Source: Balneolia bacterium | GTDB taxonomy: Bacteria > Bacteroidota > Rhodothermia > Balneolales > Cyclonatronaceae | DNA: 35,091 bases | Assembly (NCBI GenBank): GCA_003555145.1 | Contig: PWID01000124.1 | Span: 1-35,091, forward strand | Reading direction: 5' to 3' | Position numbers and translations under genes: made by a program | Part shown: piece by piece, positions 15,945 to 25,313 of the stretch | Numbering within the stretch: the stretch's first letter is position 1 | Layout: the number at the start of each line of letters is the position of its first letter | The notes under the pieces: generated by a model | What the model was told of the DNA's origin: nothing | The model's input: the letters and a program-made list of their open reading frames with translations, nothing else | The model's database searches: none

Positions 15945-18068
15945 ATGAGTTTTCTTACCCCGTTTTTTCTGCTTGGGATGCTGGCTATAGCCATCCCAAT
16001 CATCCTGCATCTTATTAACTTCAGGAAGCCGAAAAAACAGGCTTTTTCTACACTGGTTTTTTTTCAGCAGCTTCAGAAAAGCTCCATGAAGCGGCTCAAG
16101 CTAAAGAAACGGATACTACTGGCTATTCGTGTGCTCGCCATTATACTTCTGGCACTTGCCCTCGCCCGGCCTATGCTTTCACCCGGTTCGGGCCTCAACT
16201 TTGGATCCGGCTCGGTTGTTTATATGATATTACTGGAAAACGGACCGGCAATGTCTCAGATTGATGAACGCGGTCCTCTCATGGATACGGCCGTGGAGGC
16301 TGTGGAGGAGCTCATCAGTACTGCAGCTTCCGACGATCGCTTTCTCATTTATAATACGCACGGGCCGCTTATACAGCAGGAGGAGATGGGCGCCGCTCAA
16401 GCCCTTCAAATGCTGAACGGGCTGGAACCAGTAAATGCAGGAAACTTCACCACGTCCAGAATTTCGCAGCTGTTAAGCAGAGCCGGGGCTACCGACCGCG
16501 AGAACAGAAGTCTTTATGTTGTGGGCAGGGGAAGCCAAGAGCTCGAATCCAGACTGGACGAATTTTCTGCAGAGGCTTCTTTCAATTTGGAACTTATGCC
16601 CTTAACGCTGGTGCAGACTGGCGAGGACCCAGCTTCGAACGTGGCTATTACCGATATTCGCAGCAGTAACCAGATTGTAGCCGGTGGCCGGCCGGTAGCT
16701 CTCGAGGTCGAAGTTCAGAACATGGGCGAAAGAGAAGTATTTAACTATTTTTTGTCTGTGGAAACCGGAGATGAGATTGCGGGCCAGTATCAGATTAATC
16801 TGGATCCGGGCCAGGCTTCGGTCTTTTCTTTTGAAGTTATTCCACCTCCAACGGGTGCGCTTAAAGGTCGTGCTGTTTTGGAGGGTGATGCCATCTCGTT
16901 CGATAACGAACGCTTTTTTGCATTCGAACTTCCTGAAGCCCGAAGCATTCTGCTAATAACGCCAGAAAAAGCAAGAAACGGCAGGGCATCCTGGATTGAG
17001 CCCGTATTTGAAGCAGCTCGCCGGTCAACCGGAAGCGTGGATTTACGCCGCACCAATTGGGACGGTTTCTCGCCGGCAATGGAGCAGCAGGCCCCGGACG
17101 CCATCATCCTGGAAGGAGTTAACGACATTCCGGAATACGCCTGGACGGAGCTTCTGTCGTTTGTTCAGCAGGGCGGTGGCCTGGTGATTTTTCCCGGTGA
17201 AGGCGGCACGCCAGAGCGGTTTAACCGTTTTCTGGAGCGCGCAAATGCCGGTCGCTTTACAGGACTTATTGGAGATCCCGGTCGTTTTGAGGCTGTAGCA
17301 CAGGTAGGGCGTGTAGTTCGCGGGCACCCTATACTGGACGACATTTTTGAAATTGAAGAGGATGAAGACGTTCGACTGGATATGCCGCCGATCTTTCATT
17401 ACTGGCGCTATTCGACCGCCGGCGGAAGTGCGTCTCAGCAGATTTTGCGCACAAATTTAGACGATCCGCTGCTGGTGCAGCACAATCTGGGTGAAGGCCG
17501 CATTTTTGTTTCGGCCATTCATACGAGTCCGGGCTGGTCGGGTTTTACGGTAAATCCATTGTTTGCCCCCTTATTCTATCGCCTTGGTCTGTACGCAGCT
17601 GCAGGAGAATCGGGCGGACTTAATGAATTTATACTGGGTACCGGATTCGAATGGTACTCAACCGGCCGGTTTAATCAGGCGGTAATAAGTCTTAACGAGA
17701 TTGATACGGTTCCCGACATTTCATCGGTGAGCAGGGGCGTACGTTTATTAAGCAGCACAGAGGAATGGGAGCCGGGAATTGCGCGAATCGGATCGGAGAC
17801 CGATACGCTTCATATTGCTGTAAATCAGCACATAACAGAATCAAACCTTCGTACGTTAGAAGAGCAGGAATTACGCGCTTTGTTCGCTGCTCATTTTACA
17901 GTAAGTAGTTACGTGAAGCTCGGGCAGGAGCAGCAGACGAATCTTGCTGCACAGCTTGGAGCAGCCGGTGCAGGGCGCGAAATATGGAATTGGTTTGTTA
18001 TTATTGGTATTATTTTGTTACTATCTGAAAGTATCGTAACCAGAAAGCTCGATGGAGATAAAAGCTGA
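15945..18068 (+). CDS. BatA-like membrane protein lacking a VWA metal site
   Basis: This 707-residue protein starts with the BatA N-terminal signature (TIGR02226): FLLGMLAIAIPIILHLINFR (membrane helix 1) and, after a basic stretch with KRLKLKKRILL, a second helix ending ALALARPML (about 57-78). In BatA/BatB a von Willebrand A domain with the DxSxS metal motif follows; here the matching strand reads LLENGPAMSQ (96-105), so the metal site is absent. The middle has beta-rich sequence and a segment like glutamine-amidotransferase folds (LLSFVQQGGGLVIFPGEGG). A final helix lies at about 680-698. Many Bacteroidota/Balneolota genomes carry such long BatA-like proteins of unknown role near MoxR/BatB genes; those are not present here. 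The next gene overlaps by one base. Confidence 0.82.
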   Translation: MSFLTPFFLLGMLAIAIPIILHLINFRKPKKQAFSTLVFFQQLQKSSMKRLKLKKRILLAIRVLAIILLALALARPMLSPGSGLNFGSGSVVYMILLENGPAMSQIDERGPLMDTAVEAVEELISTAASDDRFLIYNTHGPLIQQEEMGAAQALQMLNGLEPVNAGNFTTSRISQLLSRAGATDRENRSLYVVGRGSQELESRLDEFSAEASFNLELMPLTLVQTGEDPASNVAITDIRSSNQIVAGGRPVALEVEVQNMGEREVFNYFLSVETGDEIAGQYQINLDPGQASVFSFEVIPPPTGALKGRAVLEGDAISFDNERFFAFELPEARSILLITPEKARNGRASWIEPVFEAARRSTGSVDLRRTNWDGFSPAMEQQAPDAIILEGVNDIPEYAWTELLSFVQQGGGLVIFPGEGGTPERFNRFLERANAGRFTGLIGDPGRFEAVAQVGRVVRGHPILDDIFEIEEDEDVRLDMPPIFHYWRYSTAGGSASQQILRTNLDDPLLVQHNLGEGRIFVSAIHTSPGWSGFTVNPLFAPLFYRLGLYAAAGESGGLNEFILGTGFEWYSTGRFNQAVISLNEIDTVPDISSVSRGVRLLSSTEEWEPGIARIGSETDTLHIAVNQHITESNLRTLEEQELRALFAAHFTVSSYVKLGQEQQTNLAAQLGAAGAGREIWNWFVIIGIILLLSESIVTRKLDGDKS

Positions 18069-18679
18069 TGTCTTTAGACACCTACACATTTGAACTGTAC
18101 TACCTGCTACTGGCAGTTCTTGTGTTTTTTAGCGTGGCCTCGTTTGTTTTGGCGGCTGTTACGATTTCAAATGCGCTGCGTTTGAGAAACGTATTGCTAA
18201 GCTGGCGGGCTGGCCGGTTTAACGGTTTTCCGCTGTTTGCAACCTTGTTTTTGGGTTTATCTCTCATACTTGGCGGTATGGCATGGTACTTCGGCATGAG
18301 CAGCTACTATCCGGTAACGGGCGCATATATGTTTTTGGCAGCAAACTGGGTTATATCCAGCTATTTTATGTCGAAACGATACATTACTGATCACGGCATC
18401 ATGAAGAACATAAATGATCCGTCCCAGACCGTTTCGTGGCGCTCAGTTGATGACTTCGTGGAACAGCCCGGCGAGAACAGCAATACCTACGCTTTTATCT
18501 ACAAAAAAAACAGCAGTGAAAACGATACCTTAAATTATCACCGCCTTGAAGTACAGGTTCCGGCGCATCACGTTGCGGCTTTCAGAAAAATACTGAACCA
18601 CAAGCTGGGAAGACGCTTTCAGCATACATTTTCAGATGAGCCGGCATTCGGTACCATCAATATAGACAACGCAGATTAA
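18068..18679 (+). CDS. Unrecognised membrane protein with C-terminal soluble domain
   Basis: This 203-residue protein has three hydrophobic segments (about 12-34, 54-74, 80-98). A soluble part follows, with alternating beta-like stretches (ISSYFMSKRYITDHGIM, VSWRSVDDFVEQ, YHRLEVQVPAHHVAAFRKIL). The order (membrane helices, then a strand-rich domain ending in a helix) resembles bacterial PH-like domains, but I cannot assign it. Its ATG overlaps the BatA-like stop (TGATG), implying translational coupling and possibly a membrane complex with that protein. It is followed by hflX 55 bases downstream. Confidence 0.65.
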   Translation: MSLDTYTFELYYLLLAVLVFFSVASFVLAAVTISNALRLRNVLLSWRAGRFNGFPLFATLFLGLSLILGGMAWYFGMSSYYPVTGAYMFLAANWVISSYFMSKRYITDHGIMKNINDPSQTVSWRSVDDFVEQPGENSNTYAFIYKKNSSENDTLNYHRLEVQVPAHHVAAFRKILNHKLGRRFQHTFSDEPAFGTINIDNAD

Positions 18680-18734
18680 AACAGCCGCAAGAGGCGGTTG
18701 AAGTTCTGCACCCACCTCATTCAAATCTATTTAT

Positions 18735-20033
18735 TTGAGCTTTACAGAATCACTTCAAAAGAAATCTCAGGAGCCGGAAAAAACCGTGCTTGTTGGCCTT
18801 TATGGCCTCGAAACTCCCATTACGAAAGCCGGGGAATACATAGACGAGCTGGAAATGCTCGTAAATACGGCAGGCGGGAAGGTTATTGATAAAATCCTTC
18901 AGAATCGCGACAAACCCGATCCGACTACCTACATCGGTAAAGGGAAACTTGCCGAAATTGCAGCTTCCGCCAAGCAGATGGAAGCCGATATAATCATTTT
19001 TGATGATGATTTGTCTCCCACACAGGCTCGAAACATAGAGCGGGAAACGAAGATTAAAATTCTGGACCGAAGCGGTCTCATTCTGGATATTTTTGCATCC
19101 AGAGCGAAAACGGCGGCTGCCAAGACACAGGTTGAGCTTGCGCAGCTTCAGTATTTGCTACCACGACTTACCCGCTACTGGACTCACCTTTCCCGCCAAA
19201 AAGGTGGTATCGGAACCAAAGGCCCCGGTGAGACGCAGATCGAGACGGATCGTCGCCTTATCGGCAAGCGAATCTCCGTTTTGAAAAGTAAGCTTGAAAA
19301 GCTCGATAAGCAGCGCAAAACACAGCGTAAGGGGCGTGAAGGTACGCTACGTATTGCCCTGGTTGGCTATACAAACGTAGGAAAGTCATCTTTGTTGAAT
19401 GCGCTAACATCTACTGATGTTCTTGCGGAAAATAAACTTTTCGCCACTTTGGATTCGACTGTGCGTCGCTTTGATACCAACAGTACCTCTGTTTTACTTT
19501 CCGATACGGTAGGCTTCATAAGGAAGCTTCCCCATCACCTTGTGGACAGCTTTAAATCTACTCTCGATGAAATTCGTGAGTCGGATATGCTAATCCATGT
19601 GATGGACACCGCGTCTGATTCGGTGCTTGAGTACAAAAAAGTAGTGGATGAAACGCTTAAGGGTATAGGTAGCGACGACAAGCCAACAATTCTGGCGTTT
19701 AATAAAATTGATGCTGTATCCGATCCTGAAACTCTTGCCGGCCTTAAGCGAGAATTTCCGGATGCGGTATTTATTTCAGCCTCCAGAGGTATTGGTCTCG
19801 GCAAGCTTGAAAACAAAATTGAAACCTATGCAATGGCCGATTATGTGAAAACCGACATGAAAATCAGCCTGCAGAACTTCAAAGCTATAAGCTACATCTT
19901 CGATTCTGCAGAAGTATTTCATAAAAAGTATTTTGATGAGTACATTGATATCAGCTTCCTTATCAGAAAAGACAAGCTTGCCCGGCTGGAGGATATGCTC
20001 GAACCGGAAGATCTTGTAGATGAGCTCGCCTGA
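18735..20033 (+). CDS. hflX: GTPase HflX
   Basis: HflX is a ribosome-associated GTPase that splits stalled or heat-stressed 70S ribosomes. The 432-residue length is typical. The N-terminal domain contains DPTTYIGKGKLAEI and IIFDDDLSPTQARNIE, then the linker RLTRYWTHLSRQKGGIGTKGPGETQIE with LIGKRI. GTPase motifs follow: GYTNVGKSSLLNAL (G1, about 211-224), the segment after TLDST that includes DTVGFI (G3), and NKID (G4). The start is TTG at 18735. The next in-frame Met is about 40 residues in and would remove conserved sequence. No clear Shine-Dalgarno is visible. Confidence 0.96.
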   Translation: MSFTESLQKKSQEPEKTVLVGLYGLETPITKAGEYIDELEMLVNTAGGKVIDKILQNRDKPDPTTYIGKGKLAEIAASAKQMEADIIIFDDDLSPTQARNIERETKIKILDRSGLILDIFASRAKTAAAKTQVELAQLQYLLPRLTRYWTHLSRQKGGIGTKGPGETQIETDRRLIGKRISVLKSKLEKLDKQRKTQRKGREGTLRIALVGYTNVGKSSLLNALTSTDVLAENKLFATLDSTVRRFDTNSTSVLLSDTVGFIRKLPHHLVDSFKSTLDEIRESDMLIHVMDTASDSVLEYKKVVDETLKGIGSDDKPTILAFNKIDAVSDPETLAGLKREFPDAVFISASRGIGLGKLENKIETYAMADYVKTDMKISLQNFKAISYIFDSAEVFHKKYFDEYIDISFLIRKDKLARLEDMLEPEDLVDELA

Positions 20034-20045
20034 GAAATGTTTAGA

Positions 20046-20063
20046 CGTTACCAAGCGTTACCA
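20046..20063. repeat. 10-bp-spaced direct repeat upstream of the CBS gene
   Basis: CGTTACCA occurs at 20046-20053 and again at 20056-20063, one DNA helical turn apart, in the 63-bp gap between hflX and the CBS gene. This spacing is typical of operator half-sites, but the function is unproven. Confidence 0.3.
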
Positions 20064-20096
20064 TACTAACTAAACCTCAGACTTAACGTTTTTATC

Positions 20097-20765
20097 ATGT
20101 ATCTGCACGAAATAGTAAATCCAGCCTACGTGCCACTGCGCGCGACCAATACCATTGCTGATGGTCTGGATGCGATGCATGAACAAGACGTTGATACGGT
20201 TGCCCTCATCGATTTTACGACTGGCCATTTGCTGGGAACAGCACATTTAGCCGATATTGAAACCGAAAAAGACAGATCCCAAACGCTGTTTTCCAAAGTG
20301 AGGAAAAAGCCCTTCACCCTTAAGGCGAGCCTGCATATTGCGGATGCGATTCACGAAATGGCTACACAGAGCAAGGATTTCGCAGTTGTAATGGATGCGG
20401 AAAACATGTTTTCCGGCCTTGTATTTCGTGCCGATGCCGAACGTGCCCTCGCTGGTTTATTTAATGCCGATAAGGAAGGGGCTGTTATTATGATTGAGGT
20501 TACCCCAAACGATTACAGCCTCATAGATCTGGTTCGCTTAACGGAACAGGAGAGCATTAAAATTCTGAGTCTTGGAGTAGATGCCCCGGAGATTGCCGGA
20601 CAGCGTTTCCGAATTTCGATGAAGGTAAACACCACCGATATAGGCAACCTGCTTCGGGCGCTAAACCGGTATGGCTATGTGATTACTTCCAAAACCGAAG
20701 ACGAAGAAACCGATGAAGATCTGCACGACCGGGCCGATGAATTTATGCGTTTTCTCAATATTTGA
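20097..20765 (+). CDS. CBS-pair protein with C-terminal ACT-like domain
   Basis: This 222-residue cytosolic protein has two CBS motifs (about 8-65: TIADGLDAMHEQDVDTVALID; about 75-135: LHIADAIHEMATQSKDFAVVMD), which usually bind adenine nucleotides. A region like an ACT/AcuB C-terminus follows (about 140-205: AVIMIEVTPNDYSLIDLVRL, FRISMKVNTTDIGNLLRALNRYGY). The tail is acidic. The target is unknown. Family members sense energy state, so a regulatory role is an inference. ATG 20097 has no Shine-Dalgarno. Two 8-bp direct repeats (CGTTACCA) 10 bases apart precede it at 20046-20063. Confidence 0.85.
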   Translation: MYLHEIVNPAYVPLRATNTIADGLDAMHEQDVDTVALIDFTTGHLLGTAHLADIETEKDRSQTLFSKVRKKPFTLKASLHIADAIHEMATQSKDFAVVMDAENMFSGLVFRADAERALAGLFNADKEGAVIMIEVTPNDYSLIDLVRLTEQESIKILSLGVDAPEIAGQRFRISMKVNTTDIGNLLRALNRYGYVITSKTEDEETDEDLHDRADEFMRFLNI

Positions 20766-20980
20766 GTAAATCCCCGCCACTGCCTGCCTAATCTTTTGCT
20801 AACCCCGCAAAAACACTGGTTAGAACGATATTTTATCGTGTAACTTGTATGTGAAACGCAGCCTCTGGTGCGTTAACTTGCGTAAGCCACCGTAATGATA
20901 GCACTGCATCTTGTCGTAAACTTCTATTATATTACAGTGTTTTTTGTACAGCGTACCCATCATTCTAAATCCTAACGGCG
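20766..20980. other. 215-bp intergenic region upstream of the TPR gene
   Basis: No gene was recognised. It holds a 6-bp inverted repeat CTAACC/GGTTAG (20799-20823) without a U tract, and the dyad ACGATA-TTT-TATCGT (20825-20839), which could be an operator. A promoter for the TPR/aroA unit is likely here, but I could not place it. Confidence 0.4.
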
Positions 20981-23971
20981 TTGGTCAATTTTTTCAGATT
21001 TTTCACTCTTCTTCTGGTTTTAATAACCGCCACACAGTTTACTGCTGAGGTTCATGCCCAGCACGATCAGACCCCGGAAGCCGATCTTTTGTTCACAGGC
21101 ATCACACTGTATGAAAACGGACAGTTCGATGAAGCCGTCCGTGCCCTGGAAGCTTTTAAGGAAAATGAAGGAAATGAGCGTCAGCGCCGGACAGCCATGT
21201 ACTATATTGCGCTGTCTCAGGCTGCCCTGGAGCCCGACCGCACCATCATGTATTTTGATACTTTTATTGCGGAATATCCGGAAAGCCGTGAAGCTGCTCA
21301 GCTATATGTCGATTTGGCTCACCGCTACAGCTACGAGGGTAATCTGGATGAAGCCATTGCGCTTTATGAAAAAGCCCTGAGTCTTCAGCTGCCGGCCGAT
21401 CTCGCTCCACAAGTACTTTACTGGACGGCCGAATCCTATGTGAGCAAGCGTGATTATGAACAGGCTCACCACTTTTTCGGGCGTATTCCCGATGAACATC
21501 CGGGCTCCCGCTTTGCCCCGAAGGCGCTGTATACGCAGGGACGCCTTCACCTTATGGAAAACGAGAACGACGCCGCCGCGGCAAAGTTCGAGCGCCTTAG
21601 AAACAGCTACCCGGTAGCAGAGGTGGTCGGGCGCATCGGTACAGCGTTGGGTGAAGCATATTACCGGCAGGGTCGTTACCGCGAGGCTATTGAGTCGCTG
21701 AGCGGAGAAATGGGGCGGCTGGACTCACGACAGCAGTCTAAAGCATCCCTTATTATTGCCGAAAGCTACAACTACCTCGATGAGCTGGATAACGCTGCAA
21801 CCTGGTATCGTCGCTATATCCGCCTCAATGAAGGCACCGAAGAAGAGCGTCTGGCACACTACGGCCTTGGCTGGGTGTTTCATAAACAGGGTGTCTACCA
21901 CTGGGCAGCGGAATCCTTTGGTCGTGCGGTAACATCGCGAGACGATGTCTCCCGCCGTGCCATGTATTATAAAGCCGTAAACCAGAAGCTGGCTGGTCGT
22001 TACGATCAGGCGCTGAATACTTTCGAAGAATTTTCAAAAACCTTCACAACCGGCCCCTGGGTTGAGCAGGCTTATTACGAGTGGGCCATCATCCTTTTTG
22101 AGATAGGTGATCATGTTTCGGCAATCGAGCGACTTCTGTATGTAGTTCGCAATCTGGAGCCGCTGGATAATCCCGGTGCGGTTTACACCCTCCTAGGTGA
22201 AGCCTACTTCGCGAATGCAGAGTATACCCGGGCTATTGAGTCGTTCCAGCGTGCCGAAGCTTCCGGGGAGGTAACGCCTGAAGCTCAGCTTGAAGCCAGG
22301 TTTCAGCGTGCGTGGGTATTGTATCAGAATCGTGCCTTCGACGAGGCACAGCCTATATTCGAAAGCGTATACGTACAAAGTCCGGATTCTGAACTGGGCG
22401 GAGAAGCCTTGTTCTGGAGTGCCGACAGCTACTATAATATTCGTGAGTTCGGTCCGGCCAGCGCCCGTTTTCAGCGCTATCTTGCTGAATTCCGCGATGG
22501 AGAGTTCAGATCAGCTGCAAGGTATTCACTGGGCTGGAGCTACTTTATGCTGGGAGAATTTGAGCGGGCAATTCCGCCGCTTCGACAGTTTCTCGATAAC
22601 TTTGAGGAGCCTGAAATAGCAATCTTTCCATACGACATTGATGCCAAGCTTCGCATAGCCGACGCCAATTTTGCCCTTCGTAATTACGACGAAGCTATTG
22701 CCTTCTACGAAAATGCCCAGGCATTTGAGCGCAGCGCAGACTATGCAACTTACCAGATTGCCAACAGCTTCTATCGTAACGATCAGACTTTTGAAGCTGT
22801 ACGTACATTCCGCCAGCTTATCAGCGACTTCCCGCAGAGCGGATTCCGCGAGCAGGCGCAGTACAGCATTGGCTACATTTATCTGCTTTCAGGTAATTAT
22901 TCGCAGGCCATTCAGGAGTTTGAGCGTACCATCGAGCGCTTTCCACGCTCGCAGTGGGCCGCCCGGGCGCAGTACAATATTGGTAACGCTCACTTCAATG
23001 CGGGTGAATATACAGCGGCTATAGCTGCCTACCAGCGGGTTCTGGACCGCTATCCGCAGAGCGACCTTATTATTGAGGCTGTTAACGGTATTCAGTTTGC
23101 GCAGGAAGCTGCGGGTCAGAGCGACACAAGTACCCAAAAGCTGGAAGAGTTTATAGCATCTAACCCTCAGGCAGGGACGGCTGATCAGCTGCGTTTTCGT
23201 CAGGCACAGTCCCTTCTTGAAACCTCCGATTATGAAGGCGCGGTGCAGTCGTTCAGACAGTATATCCGCGTTACGAACAACGAGCGCATGATACCCGAGG
23301 CCTGGTACAACATTGCTGAAGCACACAGAAGGGCAGGACAGCGGGATCAGGCAAGAGAAGCATACCGAACCGTGATAGATGATTTCCCCAACAGTGATCG
23401 TCGCGGTACCGCTTTACTCGAGCTGGGTAATATGCATTTAAGTGCCGGTGAATACGACAACGCCATGACCCGCTTTAGTCAGCTTGCTGAAAGCAGCCGA
23501 AGCCTGCGTTTCGACGCCAGAATCGGCATGGGTAATGCCGCGCTCGGAAAGGGTGATATTTCTGCGGCTGAATCCAGCTTCAATCAGGCGGCCGGTTTGG
23601 GTGGCGATCAGAATCAGGTGCAGCTTGGATTGGCTAAAGTGGATTTTCAGCGGAATAATTTCAGTCAGGCCCGGGACAAGTTCCGTGAAGTATCGGAAAG
23701 CAGTTCGGGAGTAACCGGTGCTGAAGCTCAGTTCCGCTACGGCTTATCGCTGCAGCGTATGAACAGCCATATCGATGCCATAAGAGAGTTTGGAAACGTA
23801 CGTATCTTTTTCGGGGCCTACACAAACTGGGTTGCAGAGGCCATGCTGGCGTCTATCGACTCGAATCTGGCCCTGGGCAACCGCACGGAAGCCGAGCAGA
23901 TAAGCCGAATGGTGCGGGAAGAATATCCCGGAACCGGTTATGCTCAAAGGGCACAGTCTAAAATCAGATAA
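20981..23971 (+). CDS. Exported tetratricopeptide-repeat protein
   Basis: This 996-residue protein begins with a Sec signal peptide (FFRFFTLLLVLITATQF, then AEVHAQ, with cleavage likely after the final A of VHA). The rest is nearly continuous tetratricopeptide repeats of about 34-37 residues. Examples are LLFTGITLYENGQFDEAVRA, AQYNIGNAHFNAGEYTAAIA and AWYNIAEAHRRAGQRDQARE; about 20 or more repeats are visible. It should be a periplasmic helical solenoid that binds partner proteins, similar in style to BamD, YbgF or gliding/secretion scaffolds. No partner is given by the sequence. The start is TTG at 20981; no ATG precedes the signal peptide. It overlaps the ORF-track aroA start, though the true aroA start is probably downstream. 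Confidence 0.85.
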   Translation: MVNFFRFFTLLLVLITATQFTAEVHAQHDQTPEADLLFTGITLYENGQFDEAVRALEAFKENEGNERQRRTAMYYIALSQAALEPDRTIMYFDTFIAEYPESREAAQLYVDLAHRYSYEGNLDEAIALYEKALSLQLPADLAPQVLYWTAESYVSKRDYEQAHHFFGRIPDEHPGSRFAPKALYTQGRLHLMENENDAAAAKFERLRNSYPVAEVVGRIGTALGEAYYRQGRYREAIESLSGEMGRLDSRQQSKASLIIAESYNYLDELDNAATWYRRYIRLNEGTEEERLAHYGLGWVFHKQGVYHWAAESFGRAVTSRDDVSRRAMYYKAVNQKLAGRYDQALNTFEEFSKTFTTGPWVEQAYYEWAIILFEIGDHVSAIERLLYVVRNLEPLDNPGAVYTLLGEAYFANAEYTRAIESFQRAEASGEVTPEAQLEARFQRAWVLYQNRAFDEAQPIFESVYVQSPDSELGGEALFWSADSYYNIREFGPASARFQRYLAEFRDGEFRSAARYSLGWSYFMLGEFERAIPPLRQFLDNFEEPEIAIFPYDIDAKLRIADANFALRNYDEAIAFYENAQAFERSADYATYQIANSFYRNDQTFEAVRTFRQLISDFPQSGFREQAQYSIGYIYLLSGNYSQAIQEFERTIERFPRSQWAARAQYNIGNAHFNAGEYTAAIAAYQRVLDRYPQSDLIIEAVNGIQFAQEAAGQSDTSTQKLEEFIASNPQAGTADQLRFRQAQSLLETSDYEGAVQSFRQYIRVTNNERMIPEAWYNIAEAHRRAGQRDQAREAYRTVIDDFPNSDRRGTALLELGNMHLSAGEYDNAMTRFSQLAESSRSLRFDARIGMGNAALGKGDISAAESSFNQAAGLGGDQNQVQLGLAKVDFQRNNFSQARDKFREVSESSSGVTGAEAQFRYGLSLQRMNSHIDAIREFGNVRIFFGAYTNWVAEAMLASIDSNLALGNRTEAEQISRMVREEYPGTGYAQRAQSKIR

Positions 23972-24008
23972 GCTTCATTTTTCAGATCAGACCTACTCAC
24001 ACAATTTC

Positions 24009-25313
24009 ATGATTAAAACGATAGAGCCGGTACGCTCTCTCAACGGTGTAATTACCGATCTGCCGGCCGATAAATCCATTGCGCACCGCGCTGCTCTTTT
24101 TGCTGCAATAGCAAAAGGAGACTCAACGATTAAAAATTACTCTAACGCAGCCGATCCGCAAAGTACGCTCGAATGCCTCAAGGGGCTGGGTGTAGACATC
24201 ACTATGAAAGGAAGCACCATTGTGATTCACGGCAGAGGTCGTAAAGGACTCCGGCCGGTGCACGAAAAGCTGGACTGCGGCAACTCAGGTACAACCATGC
24301 GATTGCTGAGTGGTATTCTTAGCGGCAGTAATCAGCAGGTATGTTTAACGGGTGATGCTTCCCTTTCCTCACGGCCCATGGCTCGCGTGCTTAACCCGCT
24401 GAGGGAAATGGGCGCCTTGTGCGAAAGCACTGAAGGCGAACGCGCACCTCTTTGTTTTAAGAATCACGGTGGCCTTGAAGCCATCACTTATGAACTTCCG
24501 ATGGCCAGTGCTCAGGTGAAATCCTGCGTTTTACTTGCCGGACTTTTTGCCCGGGGTGAAACCAGGGTGGTAGAGAACCTTCCCAGCCGCGACCATACGG
24601 AGCGTATGCTGGGTTTGGAAATCGATTTTAACGCAGACGGAACACGAGTTATAAAAAGCAGCCGGAGCGTGGAGTTGAGGCCAATTAATATGAGCATACC
24701 CGGCGATATATCTGGCGCTGCATTTTGGATGGTGGCCGGATCGCTTGTTCCTGATTCGCGTATCGAACTGAAGCAGGTAGGTATAAATCCTACCCGGAGC
24801 GCGGTCATGAGTATACTGAAGCGTATGGGGGCTGACATAAGAATTGCCAATACGGTAGACGATGCATCGCTTCAGGGCGGAGAGCCCACGGCAGACATCA
24901 TAATAAAAAGCAATAATCTTAAAGCTGTAGAGCTTCTACCGGCCGAAATTCCGAACGCCATCGACGAGATTCCCGTGCTGGCCGTGGCAATGTGCATGGC
25001 TAAAGGAACGTCAAAAGTGCGGGGAGCATCCGAGCTTCGGGCCAAGGAAACCGATCGCATCAGCGCAGTGGTGGAAATGCTCACCAAGGCCGGTGCAGAC
25101 GTAACCGAATATGAAGACGGTTTCGAAGTTAAAGGAAACCCTGATTTTGTGCCCAAACCTGCGGTTTATGCATCACACCATGATCATCGAATAGCAATGG
25201 CCTCAGCCGTAATGGCGATGTGCGCATCGGACTCGTCATCTATAGAAGGCGCCGACTGTGTGGCGGTTTCGTATCCATCGTTTTTCGAGCATCTGGCCAA
25301 GTTAACCTCGTAA
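24009..25313 (+). CDS. aroA: 3-phosphoshikimate 1-carboxyvinyltransferase (EPSP synthase)
   Basis: AroA joins phosphoenolpyruvate to shikimate-3-phosphate in the aromatic amino acid pathway. I place the start at ATG 24009 (about 434 residues), because homologues begin near MIKTIEPV; the track's ATG 23940 adds 23 unconserved residues that overlap the TPR gene. Motifs include LPADKSIAHRAALFA (Lys and Arg of the PEP/S3P site), CGNSGTTMRLLSGIL (about 90-104), SSRPMARVLNPL, PGDISGAAF, the AKETDRI segment and HHDHRIAMA. The ADKS and GNSGTT forms resemble the Gram-positive (class II) type of EPSPS rather than the E. coli type; glyphosate response cannot be read reliably. It lies 37 bases after the TPR gene. 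Confidence 0.95.
   Translation: MIKTIEPVRSLNGVITDLPADKSIAHRAALFAAIAKGDSTIKNYSNAADPQSTLECLKGLGVDITMKGSTIVIHGRGRKGLRPVHEKLDCGNSGTTMRLLSGILSGSNQQVCLTGDASLSSRPMARVLNPLREMGALCESTEGERAPLCFKNHGGLEAITYELPMASAQVKSCVLLAGLFARGETRVVENLPSRDHTERMLGLEIDFNADGTRVIKSSRSVELRPINMSIPGDISGAAFWMVAGSLVPDSRIELKQVGINPTRSAVMSILKRMGADIRIANTVDDASLQGGEPTADIIIKSNNLKAVELLPAEIPNAIDEIPVLAVAMCMAKGTSKVRGASELRAKETDRISAVVEMLTKAGADVTEYEDGFEVKGNPDFVPKPAVYASHHDHRIAMASAVMAMCASDSSSIEGADCVAVSYPSFFEHLAKLTS

Noticed and set aside
20799-20823. Terminator after the CBS gene
   Set aside because: CTAACC/GGTTAG is only 6 bp with a 13-base loop and no T tract.
23940-24008. N-terminal extension of AroA in the ORF track
   Set aside because: The extra 23 residues are unlike EPSP synthases and overlap the end of the TPR gene; ATG 24009 gives the usual N-terminus.
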